64,000 nt of DNA from Pseudonocardia sp. C8 (GTDB lineage Bacteria > Actinomycetota > Actinomycetes > Mycobacteriales > Pseudonocardiaceae). This document shows, piece after piece, positions 21,741 to 30,502 of this stretch. Position 1 is the first letter of the stretch, and every line of letters starts with the position of its first letter. The DNA lies in the NCBI RefSeq assembly GCF_014267175.1, contig NZ_JACMTR010000002.1:1973001-2037000 (forward strand), written 5' to 3'. A program made the position numbers and the translations under genes. The notes under the pieces were generated by a model. That model ran no database searches. It was not told where the DNA came from and saw nothing but the letters and a program-made list of their open reading frames with translations.

Positions 21741-22655
21741 GTGCTCGCCACCCTCGCCGCCGCCGTCCCCGCCACCATCCCCAGCCCGGACCGGGGGGTC
21801 TGGCACCTCGGGCCGATCCCGATCCGGGCGTACGCGCTCTGCATCATCGCCGGCATCGGGATCGCGCTGTGGTGGGGCGAGCGCCGCCTGGTGGCCCGTG
21901 GCGGGCGTCCCGGCACGGTGCTCGACGTCGCCGTGTGGGCCGTCCCGTTCGGGCTGGTCGGCGGCCGGCTCTACCACGTCGCGACCGACTGGCACGTCTA
22001 CTTCGGACCCGGTGGAGACCCGCTGGGTGCGCTGCAGATCTGGAACGGGGGCCTCGGCATCTGGGGCGCGATCGCGCTCGGCGGCGTCGGCGCCTGGATC
22101 GGGTGCCGCAGGCACGGGGTCCCGCTGCCGATCTTCGCCGATGCCGTCGCCCCCGGGATCGTCGTCGCGCAGGCCGTCGGGCGGCTCGGGAACTGGTTCA
22201 ACCAGGAGCTCTACGGCGAGCCGACCACGCTGCCGTGGGGTCTGGAGATCTACCGGCGGGTGGACCCGGCGACCGGCCTGGAGGACGCGCTCGGCGGGGT
22301 CGCGCTCGACCCGACGCCGATCGCCGTCGTGCACCCGACGTTCCTCTACGAGCTGGTGTGGAACCTCGCCGTCGCCGCGGTCGTGGTGCTCGCCGACCGC
22401 CGGTTCCGGCTCGGCCACGGCCGCGCGTTCGCGGTCTACGTCGCGGGATACACGCTCGGCCGGTTCTTCATCGAGATGATGCGCACCGACCCGGCCACCC
22501 GGGTGCTGGGGGACCTGCGGATCAACGTCGTGGTCTCCGCGGTCGTGTTCGCCGGTGCGGTGGCCTACCTCGCGCTCGCGCCGAAGGGCCGGGAGGAGTT
22601 CGCCCAGCCGGACCCGCCCGCCGGGTCCGAGACGACCGAACGCGAGGACGCGTGA
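21741..22655 (+). CDS. lgt: prolipoprotein diacylglyceryl transferase Lgt
   Basis: Membrane enzyme that adds diacylglyceryl from phosphatidylglycerol to the lipobox Cys of prelipoproteins (two predicted substrates lie in this window). 304 residues, seven membrane segments. The signature QAVGRLGNWFNQELYGEPT with essential Arg/Asn/Glu residues and the HPTFLYELVWN motif are intact, with GRFFIEMMRTDP near the C-terminus. GTG start. The stop overlaps the next gene. Confidence 0.95.
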   Translation: MLATLAAAVPATIPSPDRGVWHLGPIPIRAYALCIIAGIGIALWWGERRLVARGGRPGTVLDVAVWAVPFGLVGGRLYHVATDWHVYFGPGGDPLGALQIWNGGLGIWGAIALGGVGAWIGCRRHGVPLPIFADAVAPGIVVAQAVGRLGNWFNQELYGEPTTLPWGLEIYRRVDPATGLEDALGGVALDPTPIAVVHPTFLYELVWNLAVAAVVVLADRRFRLGHGRAFAVYVAGYTLGRFFIEMMRTDPATRVLGDLRINVVVSAVVFAGAVAYLALAPKGREEFAQPDPPAGSETTEREDA

Positions 22656-23290
22656 GCGCCTTCGCCGGGTTCGGCGACGGCGCGGTCGAGTTCTACGACG
22701 GCCTGCTCGCCGACAACTCGAAGGCGTACTGGACCGACAACCGCACGGTCTACGAGAACGACGTCCGCGGGCCCATGCTCGCGCTGCTCGCCGACCTCGA
22801 ACCCGAGTTCGGCGAGGGCAAGGTGTTCCGCCCGTACCGCGACGTCCGGTTCTCCGCCGACAAGACCCCCTACAAGACGCACTGCGGCGGCTACGCGGCC
22901 CCGTTCTACGTCGAGGTCTCCGCCGAGGGGATGCTCGCCGCGGGCGGCTACTACGCCATGACCCCCGACCAGCTGACCCGGTACCGGGCGGCGGTCGACG
23001 ACGAGCGCCGCGGCGAGGACCTCCGGGCCCGGCTGGCCGCCGCGCAGGCCGCCGGGCTCACCGTCGGTGGGGAGACCCTCAAGACCCGCCCGCGCGGCAC
23101 CGACCCGGACCATCCACGGCTGGACCTGCTGCGGCACAAGGGCCTGTACGTGTCACGGCGGTGGCCGCCGGACGACGTCCTGCACGGGCCGCGGTCCCGG
23201 GACCGGGTGCGGACGGTGTGGCGGGCGGCGCGGCCGCTGACCGAGTGGCTGGCCGACCATGTGGGGCCCGCGGAGCAGCCGCGCCGCTGA
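22652..23290 (+). CDS. DUF2461 (TIGR02453) family protein
   Basis: 212 residues, cytoplasmic, function unknown. Family features: FYDGLLADNSKAYWTDNRTVYE at the start, FRPYRDVRFSADKTPYKTHCGGY near residue 60, GGYYAMTPDQLTRYR, and LKTRPRGTDPDHPRLDLLRHKGLYVSR in the second half. GTG start overlapping the lgt stop, so it ends the trp-lgt transcription unit. Confidence 0.85.
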   Translation: MSAFAGFGDGAVEFYDGLLADNSKAYWTDNRTVYENDVRGPMLALLADLEPEFGEGKVFRPYRDVRFSADKTPYKTHCGGYAAPFYVEVSAEGMLAAGGYYAMTPDQLTRYRAAVDDERRGEDLRARLAAAQAAGLTVGGETLKTRPRGTDPDHPRLDLLRHKGLYVSRRWPPDDVLHGPRSRDRVRTVWRAARPLTEWLADHVGPAEQPRR

Positions 23291-23294
23291 CGTT

Positions 23295-23480
23295 CGCGCT
23301 GCTGACCCGCGCGCCGCTACCCCCGCGCTGCTGACCCCGCGCTGCTACCCCCGCGCGCCGCCGCGGCTCCGCCGGGCGCCACTCGGCCGGGCGCCACTGC
23401 GCGGGGCACCGCTCCGCCCAGCCCCACGCTGTCGGGCGCCACGCTGCCGGCACCGCTCGGGCAGGCCCCGCTCTGCCGGG
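23295..23480. repeat. degenerate 14-16 bp tandem repeat, low complexity
   Basis: Downstream of the DUF2461 gene the sequence cycles through variants of GCGCCACTCGGCCGG and CGCGCTGCTGACCCC. Both strands are open by composition alone. No homologous domain or convincing start is visible; I read it as non-coding slippage-derived repeat. Confidence 0.5.
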
Positions 23481-23586
23481 TGCCCGTATCGGATGCCGGG
23501 CCCGGTCGCCCACCGTGGGCCGAGACCAGTGTCAGCATCGTCAGCACCAGCGCCCTCGAGCGCCGGCGGCGAGCCCGGGAGCGACC

Positions 23587-24300
23587 GTGCTGATCGGCGC
23601 GGCGATCGAGGCGCACGTCGTCGCCCCCGCTGGGGCGGATGCGTGCTGGTCGAGCTGGGGTCTCGGGCGCTGAGATGCACGGTGGCGCCCCCGGGCGGGT
23701 CGGAATCGTGCTGATCGAACGTCGTGCGCCCCTCGAGGCGCACGATGTCGTCTCCGGCAGGGCGGATGCGTGCTGATCGACGTGGGGCTGGTGGGCGAGG
23801 CGCACGTTGTCGTCCTCGGTCGGGCAGATTCGTGCTGATCGAGTCCGGCGGGGCGTGCGAGGTGCACGTTGTGGTCGCCGGTGGGGCGGATGCGTGCTGA
23901 TCGACCGGGGGCTCGGGCGTGAGATGCACGGTGGCGCCCCGGGCGGGGCGGAATCGTGCTGATCGAACGTCGTGCGCCCCTCGAGGCGCACGATGTCGTC
24001 TCCGGCAGGGCGGGTGCGTGCTGATCGACGTGGGGCTGGTGGGCGAGGCGCACGTTGTCGTCCTCGGTCGGGCAGATTCGTGCTGATCGAGTCCGGCGGG
24101 GCGTGCGAGGTGCACGTTGTCGTCCCCGCCGGGGCGGATGCGTGCTGATCGACCTGCGCCGGGTGCGCGACAGGCACGTTGGCGCCCGTACCGGGGGCGG
24201 AACCGTGCTGATCGATCTGGTGCGAACTCCGTGATGACTACGTTGCCGTCCCTAGCGGGGCGGATCCGTGCTGATCGATCGGGGAGGGCGCGCGGGGTGG
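23587..24300. repeat. about 12-copy, 62-bp hairpin repeat array
   Basis: GTGCTGATCGA (or a one-base variant) begins units at 23587, 23643, 23708, 23770, 23832, 23894, 23956, 24018, 24080, 24142, 24205 and 24268. Spacing is 62 bp in most, 56-65 at the ends. Each unit has a 15-18 bp variable stretch, then a conserved part whose ends GCACG and CGTGC pair around an inner C-rich/G-rich stem (clearest at 24112-24145). Four consecutive units are duplicated as a block with few differences (23708-23955 versus 23956-24203). No ORF in it looks coding. Confidence 0.85.
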
Positions 24301-24409
24301 GCGTATCGACCCTTCTGGGCGTGTGGGGGTCGCGAACCCTCCGATCCTCCGCCGTTCTCGCCCCGGTCGGCCCTGGAGATCCCCGGCCGGGTCCGCGAGA
24401 CTCCTCCCG

Positions 24410-25450
24410 GTGGAACGCCAGTCGAAGACCGGCCGTCGCCGCCGGTGGACCCGCACCGCCGCGGCCGTCGTCACCGCCGGGCTGCTCGCCGCCGGATGCG
24501 CGGGCCCGTCGCCGGCGCCGGCGGCCCCCGCGGCGCCGGACGGCCCGGTCGCGCAGCGGGTCGCCTCGACCGCGACCGGTGCTGGCGCCGCCGTCCACCT
24601 GGAGGCGTTGCAGCGCATTGCCGACGGGGCAGGCGGGAACCGCGCCTCGGGCGGGCCCGGCTACGAGCGGTCGGTGGACTACGTCGCCGGCGTGCTGCGC
24701 GACGCCGGGTTCGAGGTCACGACCCCCGAGTACGACGCGGGCGACGGCCGCCGGTACCGCAACGTCGTCGCCCGCACCCGCGGTGGTGACCCGGGGGCGG
24801 TCGTGCTCGGCGGCGCGCACCTGGACTCGGTCCCGGAGGGGCCCGGCATCAACGACGACGGCACCGGCGTCGCCGCCCTGCTGGAGACCGCGATCCGGAT
24901 CGGGGCCGCGCCGGGCACGCGCAACACCCTCGCGTTCGGGTTCTGGGGGTCCGAGGAGGACGAGCTGCAGGGCTCCACCGGCTACGTCCGCGGCCTGACC
25001 GGCGCCGAGCGGGACGCGCACCTGCTCTACCTCAACATCGACATGGTCGGCTCCCCGAACGGCGGCTACTTCGTGCAGGGCGGGGTGGGTGACGGCCCCG
25101 AGGCGACCGGCCCGGACGGCTCGGGGGCCGTCGCGCGGGTGCTCGCCGAGGAGCTGGCCGCGACCGGCGTGCAGGCCGAGCCGATCGCGTTCACCGGCGA
25201 CGACGAGGCCCCGTTCGCCGAGGCCGGCATCCCGGTCGCGGGCGCGGTCACCGGCGACGACGAGACCAAGACCGCTGCCCAGGCCGAGCGCTGGGGCGGC
25301 ACCGCCGGTGCGGTGTACGACGCCTGCTACCACGCCGCCTGCGACGACCTCGGCAACGTCGACCGGGAGCGGCTGGACCGCTACACGAAGGCGATCGCGG
25401 GGACGCTCGCCCGGTTCGCCGACACGGCGGGACGCCCGGCCGGGCCGTGA
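24410..25450 (+). CDS. secreted M28-family aminopeptidase, lipoprotein
   Basis: Zn-dependent aminopeptidase anchored outside the cell. 346 residues from the GTG at 24410. An Arg-rich N-terminus and hydrophobic core end in the lipobox LAAGC (Cys about 27), then a Pro/Ala linker. Metal-ligand motifs of M28: GGAHLDSV (His/Asp), GINDDGTG (bridging Asp), GSEEDELQGS (catalytic Glu/Glu), YLNIDMVGSP (Asp) and a late YHAACDD (His). An Arg-Arg pair before the core leaves Tat export possible. It stands alone downstream of the hairpin array. Confidence 0.88.
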   Translation: MERQSKTGRRRRWTRTAAAVVTAGLLAAGCAGPSPAPAAPAAPDGPVAQRVASTATGAGAAVHLEALQRIADGAGGNRASGGPGYERSVDYVAGVLRDAGFEVTTPEYDAGDGRRYRNVVARTRGGDPGAVVLGGAHLDSVPEGPGINDDGTGVAALLETAIRIGAAPGTRNTLAFGFWGSEEDELQGSTGYVRGLTGAERDAHLLYLNIDMVGSPNGGYFVQGGVGDGPEATGPDGSGAVARVLAEELAATGVQAEPIAFTGDDEAPFAEAGIPVAGAVTGDDETKTAAQAERWGGTAGAVYDACYHAACDDLGNVDRERLDRYTKAIAGTLARFADTAGRPAGP

Positions 25451-25604
25451 GCCGCCCGGTCCCGCCGCCGACTCCGCCCCGGTCCAGTCCGCCGCGTCGC
25501 CGAGTCCGCCGCGCCGCCGAGACCACCGCGCGGCCGACCCCGCCCCGCCGCCGACACCACCGCGCCGCCGACACCACCGCCCCGGCCGGCCCTCCGCCGC
25601 GCTC
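25451..25604. repeat. degenerate GCCGCCGACNCC-type low-complexity spacer
   Basis: 154 bp between two convergent genes made of imperfect 15-18 bp repeats of CCGCC/GCCGAC motifs. No gene seen. It may act as a structured bidirectional termination region, but no clear single hairpin stands out. Confidence 0.35.
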
Positions 25605-25967
25605 TCAGCCGAGCCGCGACCGCGTGCCGCGGCCCGCCCGGGCACCCCGCCGCCGCGCCACGATCGCAGCCACGCCCAGCCCGAGCGCCGCGCCGGTGAC
25701 GTCGACCAGGCCGTCCACCACGTCGCCGGTCCGCCCGATCGGCAGCAGCGCCTGCAGCACCTCCGAGGCCGCCGCGTAGCCGACCAGTCCGCCCACCAGC
25801 GGCCACACCCGGAAGCCCGCGGCGCACCCGGTCAGGCCGAGCAGCGCGAACACCAGCAGGTGCACGACCTTGTCGGTCCCCGGCGGCGCCGTCGGCACCC
25901 CGGACGCCGGGGCGAACAACACCACCAGGCTGAGCAGGACGGCGAGGACGAACGGCTGGACACGCAC
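25605..25967 (-). CDS. VanZ-like small membrane protein
   Basis: About 120 residues from the GTG at 25967 (VRVQPFVLAVLL). Four hydrophobic segments with the VanZ-family motifs DKVVHLLVFALLG and SEVLQALLPIGRTGDVVDGLVDVTGAALG. VanZ relatives are linked to teicoplanin resistance and envelope functions; role here unknown. Divergent from pyk. Confidence 0.8.
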   Translation of the reverse strand: MRVQPFVLAVLLSLVVLFAPASGVPTAPPGTDKVVHLLVFALLGLTGCAAGFRVWPLVGGLVGYAAASEVLQALLPIGRTGDVVDGLVDVTGAALGLGVAAIVARRRGARAGRGTRSRLG

Positions 25968-25992
25968 CCGTCCAGTCTGCTCCACCCGCCGA

Positions 25993-26033
25993 TCCGGAAA
26001 CCGGCCACCGCCCGTCGGGGTTCCGGAAACCGG
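25993..26033. promoter_or_regulatory. pair of TCCGGAAACCGG direct repeats between vanZ-like gene and pyk
   Basis: The 12-mer occurs at 25993-26004 and again at 26022-26033, 29 bp apart, in the divergent promoter gap just upstream of the pyk -10 box. It looks like a two-site operator; the regulator is unknown. Confidence 0.4.
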
Positions 26034-26051
26034 ATCGTTCCAGATCGGCGC

Positions 26052-26057
26052 TACCCT
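26052..26057 (+). promoter_or_regulatory. -10 box of a probable leaderless pyk promoter
   Basis: TACCCT lies 7 nt before the pyk GTG, with no Shine-Dalgarno sequence between. Confidence 0.5.
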
Positions 26058-26064
26058 GTTCGCC

Positions 26065-27489
26065 GTGACACGTCGAACCAAGATCGTTTGTACCATCGGT
26101 CCGGCCACCGCCACCCCGGACCGGATCCGTGACCTCGTCGACGCCGGGATGGACGTGGCCCGGCTCAACTTCAGCCACGGTGACCGCGAGGACCACAAGC
26201 GCGTCTACGACATGGTCCGTGCCGCCGCCGACACCAGCGGCCGCGCCGTCGGCATCCTCGCCGACCTGCAGGGCCCGAAGATCCGCCTCGGCCGTTTCGC
26301 CGACGGCCCGACCGAGTGGAAGACCGGCGAGGAGGTGCGGATCACCGTCGAGGACGTGCCCGGCACCTACGACCGCGTCTCCACCACCTACAAGGGGCTC
26401 GCCCAGGACGCCCGGCCCGAGGACCGGCTGCTCGTCGACGACGGCAAGGTCGGCCTGCGCGTCGTCGCCGTCGAGGGCGACGACGTCGTCTGCCGCGTCA
26501 CCGAGGGTGGCCCGGTGTCGGACAACAAGGGCCTCTCCCTGCCCGGCATGAACATCTCGGTGCCGGCACTGTCCGACAAGGACGTCGCCGACCTGGAGTT
26601 CGCGCTGTCGCTGCGGGTCGACGTCATCGCGCTGTCGTTCGTGCGCAGCCCCGCCGACATCGACCTCGTCCACAAGATCATGGACAGCTCCGGCCTGGGC
26701 CGGATCCCGGTGGTCGCCAAGCTGGAGAAGCCGGAGGCCGTCGACAACCTCGAAGCCATCGTCCTCGCCTTCGACGGCATCATGGTCGCCCGTGGCGACC
26801 TGGGCGTGGAGCTGCCGCTGCAGAACGTGCCGCTGGTACAGAAGCGGGCCGTCCAGATCGCCCGGGAGAACGCGAAGCCGGTCATCGTGGCCACCCAGAT
26901 GCTGGACTCGATGATCACCAACTCGCGCCCGACCCGGGCCGAGGCCTCCGACGTGGCGAACGCGGTGCTCGACGGCACCGACGCCGTCATGCTCTCCGGC
27001 GAGACCAGCGTCGGCCGGTACCCGATCAAGACGGTCCGGACGATGGCCGAGATCGTCGAGGCCGTCGAGGCCGGGCCGGCGAGCGTCCCGCCGCTGAACC
27101 ACGTGCCGCGGACCAAGCGGGGCGTGCTGTCCTACGCCGCGCGCGACATCGGTGAGCGGCTCTCGGCGCGGGCACTGGTCGCGTTCTCCCAGTCCGGTGA
27201 CACCGTGCGGCGGCTCGCCCGGCTGCACACCCGGCTGCCACTGCTGGCGTTCACCCCGGAGCCGGCGGTGCGCAGCCAGCTGGCGATGACCTGGGGCGTC
27301 GAGACGTTCCTCGTCGACAAGGTCGACTCCACGGACGCCATGGTCCGCCAGGTCGACCACGCGATCCTGTCCATCGGCCGGTTCAAGCCGGGCGACCTCG
27401 TCGTGATCGTCGCCGGGTCGCCGCCCGCCACGGTCGGGTCGACGAACCTGATCCGGGTGCACCGGCTGGGCGAGGACGACCACGCCTGA
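26065..27489 (+). CDS. pyk: pyruvate kinase
   Basis: Transfers phosphate from phosphoenolpyruvate to ADP in the last step of glycolysis. 474 residues from the GTG at 26065 (VTRRTKIVCTIGPA). Motifs: ARLNFSHGDRED (substrate Arg/Asn), ILADLQGPKIRLG, the catalytic Lys in VVAKLEKPEAVDN, IMVARGDLGVELP (Mg-binding), and ATQMLDSMITNSRPTRAEASDVANAVLDG. The C-terminal allosteric domain is complete. Mycobacterial pyruvate kinases of this type are activated by sugar phosphates and AMP. Confidence 0.97.
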   Translation: MTRRTKIVCTIGPATATPDRIRDLVDAGMDVARLNFSHGDREDHKRVYDMVRAAADTSGRAVGILADLQGPKIRLGRFADGPTEWKTGEEVRITVEDVPGTYDRVSTTYKGLAQDARPEDRLLVDDGKVGLRVVAVEGDDVVCRVTEGGPVSDNKGLSLPGMNISVPALSDKDVADLEFALSLRVDVIALSFVRSPADIDLVHKIMDSSGLGRIPVVAKLEKPEAVDNLEAIVLAFDGIMVARGDLGVELPLQNVPLVQKRAVQIARENAKPVIVATQMLDSMITNSRPTRAEASDVANAVLDGTDAVMLSGETSVGRYPIKTVRTMAEIVEAVEAGPASVPPLNHVPRTKRGVLSYAARDIGERLSARALVAFSQSGDTVRRLARLHTRLPLLAFTPEPAVRSQLAMTWGVETFLVDKVDSTDAMVRQVDHAILSIGRFKPGDLVVIVAGSPPATVGSTNLIRVHRLGEDDHA

Positions 27490-27514
27490 TCGCCGTTCGG
27501 CATACTCGGCGACC

Positions 27515-28435
27515 GTGACCGCCGAGCCCGCCCCTCGCACGCCCGCGTCCACCGAGATCGCCGCCGACGGCGAGCCGCGTGGCCAGGCCGTCCTCGACGA
27601 CCTGGTCGCGTTGCTCGACCTGGAGTGGCTGGAGGACAACCTCTTCCGCGGCGTCAGCCCCCCGGTCTCGCTGCCCCGGGTGTTCGGGGGCCAGGTCGCC
27701 GCGCAGGCGCTGGTCGCGGCCGGCCGGACGGTGTCCCAGGACCGCCCGGTGCACTCGCTGCACGCGTACTTCATCCGGCCCGGCGACCCGCGCATCCCGA
27801 TCGTCTACGAGACCGAGCGGGTGCGCGACGGCCGCTCCTTCACGACCCGCCGCGTACTGGCCATCCAACGCGGCGAGCCGATCTTCTCGCTGTCGGCGTC
27901 GTTCCAGCTCGCCCAGGAGGGGCTGGTGCACACCGAGCCGATGCCGGCCGGGGTGCCGGCCCCGGACGACGTCGACGACCTCGGCACCCGGGCGGTGCGC
28001 GGCGACGGCGGCTGGATGGCGGGCCTGCCCCGGCCGCTGGACATCCGGCTCATCGACGAACCGCCGTGGTCCCGGCACCGGGCCGGTGCCTCCGACGACC
28101 CGGTGCGCCTGTGGCTGCGCGCCGACGGCACGCTGCCCGACGACACGCTGCTGGGGGTGTGCGTGCTCACCTACGCCAGCGACCTGACGCTGCTCGGCTC
28201 GGTGCTGGCCCGGCACGACGTGACCGAGGCCCGCCCGCAGATGGCCAGCCTGGACCATGCGATGTGGTTCCACGGGCCGTTCCGCGCCGACGAGTGGCTG
28301 CTCTACACCTGCTACTCGCCGGCGGCGTCCGGCGGGCGCGGGCTGGCCACCGGCCGGTTCTTCACCGCCGACGGCCGCCTGGTCGCGACGACCATGCAGG
28401 AGGGCCTGGTGCGGGTGCCGCGGGGGCGCGCGTGA
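27515..28435 (+). CDS. tesB: acyl-CoA thioesterase II (TesB)
   Basis: Hydrolyses medium- to long-chain acyl-CoA. 306 residues, double hot-dog fold: N-terminal half with LFRGVSPPVSLPRVFGGQVAAQALVAAG and HSLHAYFIRPGD, C-terminal half with ASLDHAMWFHGPFRADEWLLYTCYSPAASGGRGL, which contains the Asp of the TesB catalytic triad. GTG start; the stop overlaps the start of the dienelactone hydrolase gene (GTGA). Confidence 0.95.
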   Translation: MTAEPAPRTPASTEIAADGEPRGQAVLDDLVALLDLEWLEDNLFRGVSPPVSLPRVFGGQVAAQALVAAGRTVSQDRPVHSLHAYFIRPGDPRIPIVYETERVRDGRSFTTRRVLAIQRGEPIFSLSASFQLAQEGLVHTEPMPAGVPAPDDVDDLGTRAVRGDGGWMAGLPRPLDIRLIDEPPWSRHRAGASDDPVRLWLRADGTLPDDTLLGVCVLTYASDLTLLGSVLARHDVTEARPQMASLDHAMWFHGPFRADEWLLYTCYSPAASGGRGLATGRFFTADGRLVATTMQEGLVRVPRGRA

Positions 28436-29142
28436 CGGTCGAGGCGGACGTCGCCGTCGGCAGCGTCAACGGCGGCCGGCTGCCCGGGTTCCTGGTCCGG
28501 CCCGAGTCCGACGACCCCGGCCCCGCGCTCGTGATGGTCTACGAGCTGCACGGGATGACCCCGGAGATGCGGCGGATCGCCCGTGAGCTCGCCAGGGCGG
28601 GCTACACGGTGCTGATCCCGGACCTGTTCGCCCGCGGCCCGGTGAAGCCGCTGTGCGTCGCCGCGACCATGGCCACGATGGCCACCGGACGCGGTGCGGC
28701 ACTGGGTGACTGCGAGTCCGCACGGCGCTGGCTGGCCGCCCAGCCCACCGTGGACCCGGACCGGATCGGCGTCGTCGGGTTCTGCATGGGCGGCGGGTTC
28801 GCGCTGCTGCTGTCGCAGACCGGGCTGTACCGGGTCGCCGTGCCGTTCTACGGCCGCACCGCGGTCCGGGTGGAGCCGGTGTGCCCGGTCGTGGCCAGCT
28901 TCGGCGGCCGGGACCGGGAGTTCACCGACGGCTACCCGGAACGCCTGGAGGCCGACCTGGCCGAGCGCGGCGTCCCGCACGACGTGAAGGTCTACCCGGA
29001 TGCCGGCCACTCGTTCATGACCCGGACGCCCGGGATCACCGGGGCGCTCGCGCGGCGGCTGCCGATCCGTGCGGACTTCCACGAGCCGTCCGCCACCGAC
29101 GCCACGCAGCGGATGCTCGCCTTCCTGCGCACCCATCTCTGA
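28432..29142 (+). CDS. dienelactone hydrolase family protein
   Basis: 236-residue alpha/beta hydrolase. Nucleophile elbow GFCMGGG carries Cys instead of Ser, as in dienelactone hydrolases; the acid is probably the Asp of FGGRDREF and the base the His of DAGHSFM. Substrate unknown. GTG start overlapping the tesB stop. A run of about 20 bp separates it from the sulfhydrylase gene. Confidence 0.88.
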   Translation: MTVEADVAVGSVNGGRLPGFLVRPESDDPGPALVMVYELHGMTPEMRRIARELARAGYTVLIPDLFARGPVKPLCVAATMATMATGRGAALGDCESARRWLAAQPTVDPDRIGVVGFCMGGGFALLLSQTGLYRVAVPFYGRTAVRVEPVCPVVASFGGRDREFTDGYPERLEADLAERGVPHDVKVYPDAGHSFMTRTPGITGALARRLPIRADFHEPSATDATQRMLAFLRTHL

Positions 29143-29161
29143 GGCCAGGCAGGATGGGGGT

Positions 29162-30502
29162 GTGAGCGAGCAGCGAGACGGCGACCGTGCCTGGGGCTTC
29201 CGCACCCGCGCCGTGCACGCCGGCAGCGTCCCGGACGCGGCGACCGGGTCGCGGGCCGTGCCGATCCACCAGACCACCAGCTACGTGTTCCAGGACACCG
29301 ACGACGCCGCCGCGCTGTTCGCGCTGCAGAAGTACGGGCTGGTCTACTCGCGGATCGCGAACCCGACGGTCGCCGCGCTGGAGGAGCGCCTCGCCAGCCT
29401 GGACGGCGGCATCGGTGCCGTGTGCACGGCCAGCGGCCAGGCCGCGGAGTTCCTCACGTTCGCCGCGCTCGCCGGCGCCGGCGACCACGCCGTCGCCGCG
29501 GCCGGGCTGTACGGCGGCACGATCACCCAGCTCGACGTGACGCTGCGCCGGTTCGGGGTCGACACGACGTTCGTCCCGGGCACCGACCCGGCCGACTACG
29601 CCGCCGCGATCCGCCCGGAGACGAAGTTCGTGTTCGCCGAGGTGATCTCCAACCCGGGTGGGGAGGTCGCCGACATCGCCGGGCTGGCCGAGGTCGCGCA
29701 CGCGCGCGGGATCCCGCTGATCATCGACGCGACGCTCGCGACCCCCTACCTGTGCCGCCCGCTGGAACACGGCGCCGACATCGTCATCCACTCGGTCACG
29801 AAGTTCCTCGGCGGGCACGGCACGACCCTCGGCGGCGTGGTGGTCGAGGCCGGCACGTTCGACTGGGGCAACGGCAACTTCCCGGGCATGACCGAGCCGG
29901 TGCCGTCGTACGGCGGGCTGAGCTGGTGGGGCAACTTCCAGGAGCTCGGCTTCCTCACCAAGCTGCGCGCCGAGCAGCTGCGCGACGTCGGTGCCACGCT
30001 CTCGCCGCACTCGGCGTTCCTGCTGATGCAGGGCGTGGAGACGCTGCCGCAGCGGATGGAGCAGCACGTGGCGAACGCCCGGCACGTGGCGGAGTGGCTG
30101 GCGGCCGACCCGCGCGTCTCGTACGTGACCTACGCGGGTTTGCCGTCGCACCCGCACCACGAGCGGGCCCGCCGCTACCTGCCGGACGGCCCCGGCGCCG
30201 TCTTCGCGTTCGGGGTGGCCGAGCGGGACCGAGCGAGCGGGAGCCGGCGCGGCGGCCGGGAGGCCGGTTCCCGGTTCATCGAGTCGGTGCAGCTGTGCAG
30301 CCACCTCGCGAACGTCGGCGACGCCCGCACGCTCGTCCTGCACCCGGCGTCGACCACCCACCAACAGCTCACCGCCGAGCAGCTGGACCGCGCGGGCGTG
30401 CCCGCGGACATGATCCGGATCTCGGTCGGGCTCGAGGACCCGGAGGACATCGTGTGGGACCTCGACCAGGCGCTGACGGCGGCCCAGAAGGAGACCTCGT
30501 GA
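29162..30502 (+). CDS. metY: O-acetylhomoserine (thiol)-lyase / sulfhydrylase
   Basis: PLP enzyme of the Cys/Met metabolism class that makes homocysteine from O-acetylhomoserine and sulfide. 446 residues from the GTG at 29162. Motifs: GFRTRAVHAG at the N-terminus, IANPTVAALEERLASLDGG, PLP Lys in HSVTKFLGGHGTT, and LVLHPASTTHQQL. Odd: after FAFGVA there is an Arg/Ser-rich insertion (ERDRASGSRRGGREA) before the conserved RFIESVQLCSHLANVGD; most relatives are shorter here. The insertion is encoded by a GAGCGGGA direct repeat. Confidence 0.92.
   Translation: MSEQRDGDRAWGFRTRAVHAGSVPDAATGSRAVPIHQTTSYVFQDTDDAAALFALQKYGLVYSRIANPTVAALEERLASLDGGIGAVCTASGQAAEFLTFAALAGAGDHAVAAAGLYGGTITQLDVTLRRFGVDTTFVPGTDPADYAAAIRPETKFVFAEVISNPGGEVADIAGLAEVAHARGIPLIIDATLATPYLCRPLEHGADIVIHSVTKFLGGHGTTLGGVVVEAGTFDWGNGNFPGMTEPVPSYGGLSWWGNFQELGFLTKLRAEQLRDVGATLSPHSAFLLMQGVETLPQRMEQHVANARHVAEWLAADPRVSYVTYAGLPSHPHHERARRYLPDGPGAVFAFGVAERDRASGSRRGGREAGSRFIESVQLCSHLANVGDARTLVLHPASTTHQQLTAEQLDRAGVPADMIRISVGLEDPEDIVWDLDQALTAAQKETS

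Noticed and set aside
23587..24300. CRISPR array
   Set aside because: Variable segments are 15-18 bp and partly repeated between units, the conserved part is longer than usual and degenerate, and no cas gene is near.
23345..25645. 766-codon minus-strand frame through the 62-bp repeat array
   Set aside because: The period of 62 or 63 bp changes frame between units, and the frame continues antisense to the aminopeptidase. The repeats are better explained as non-coding.
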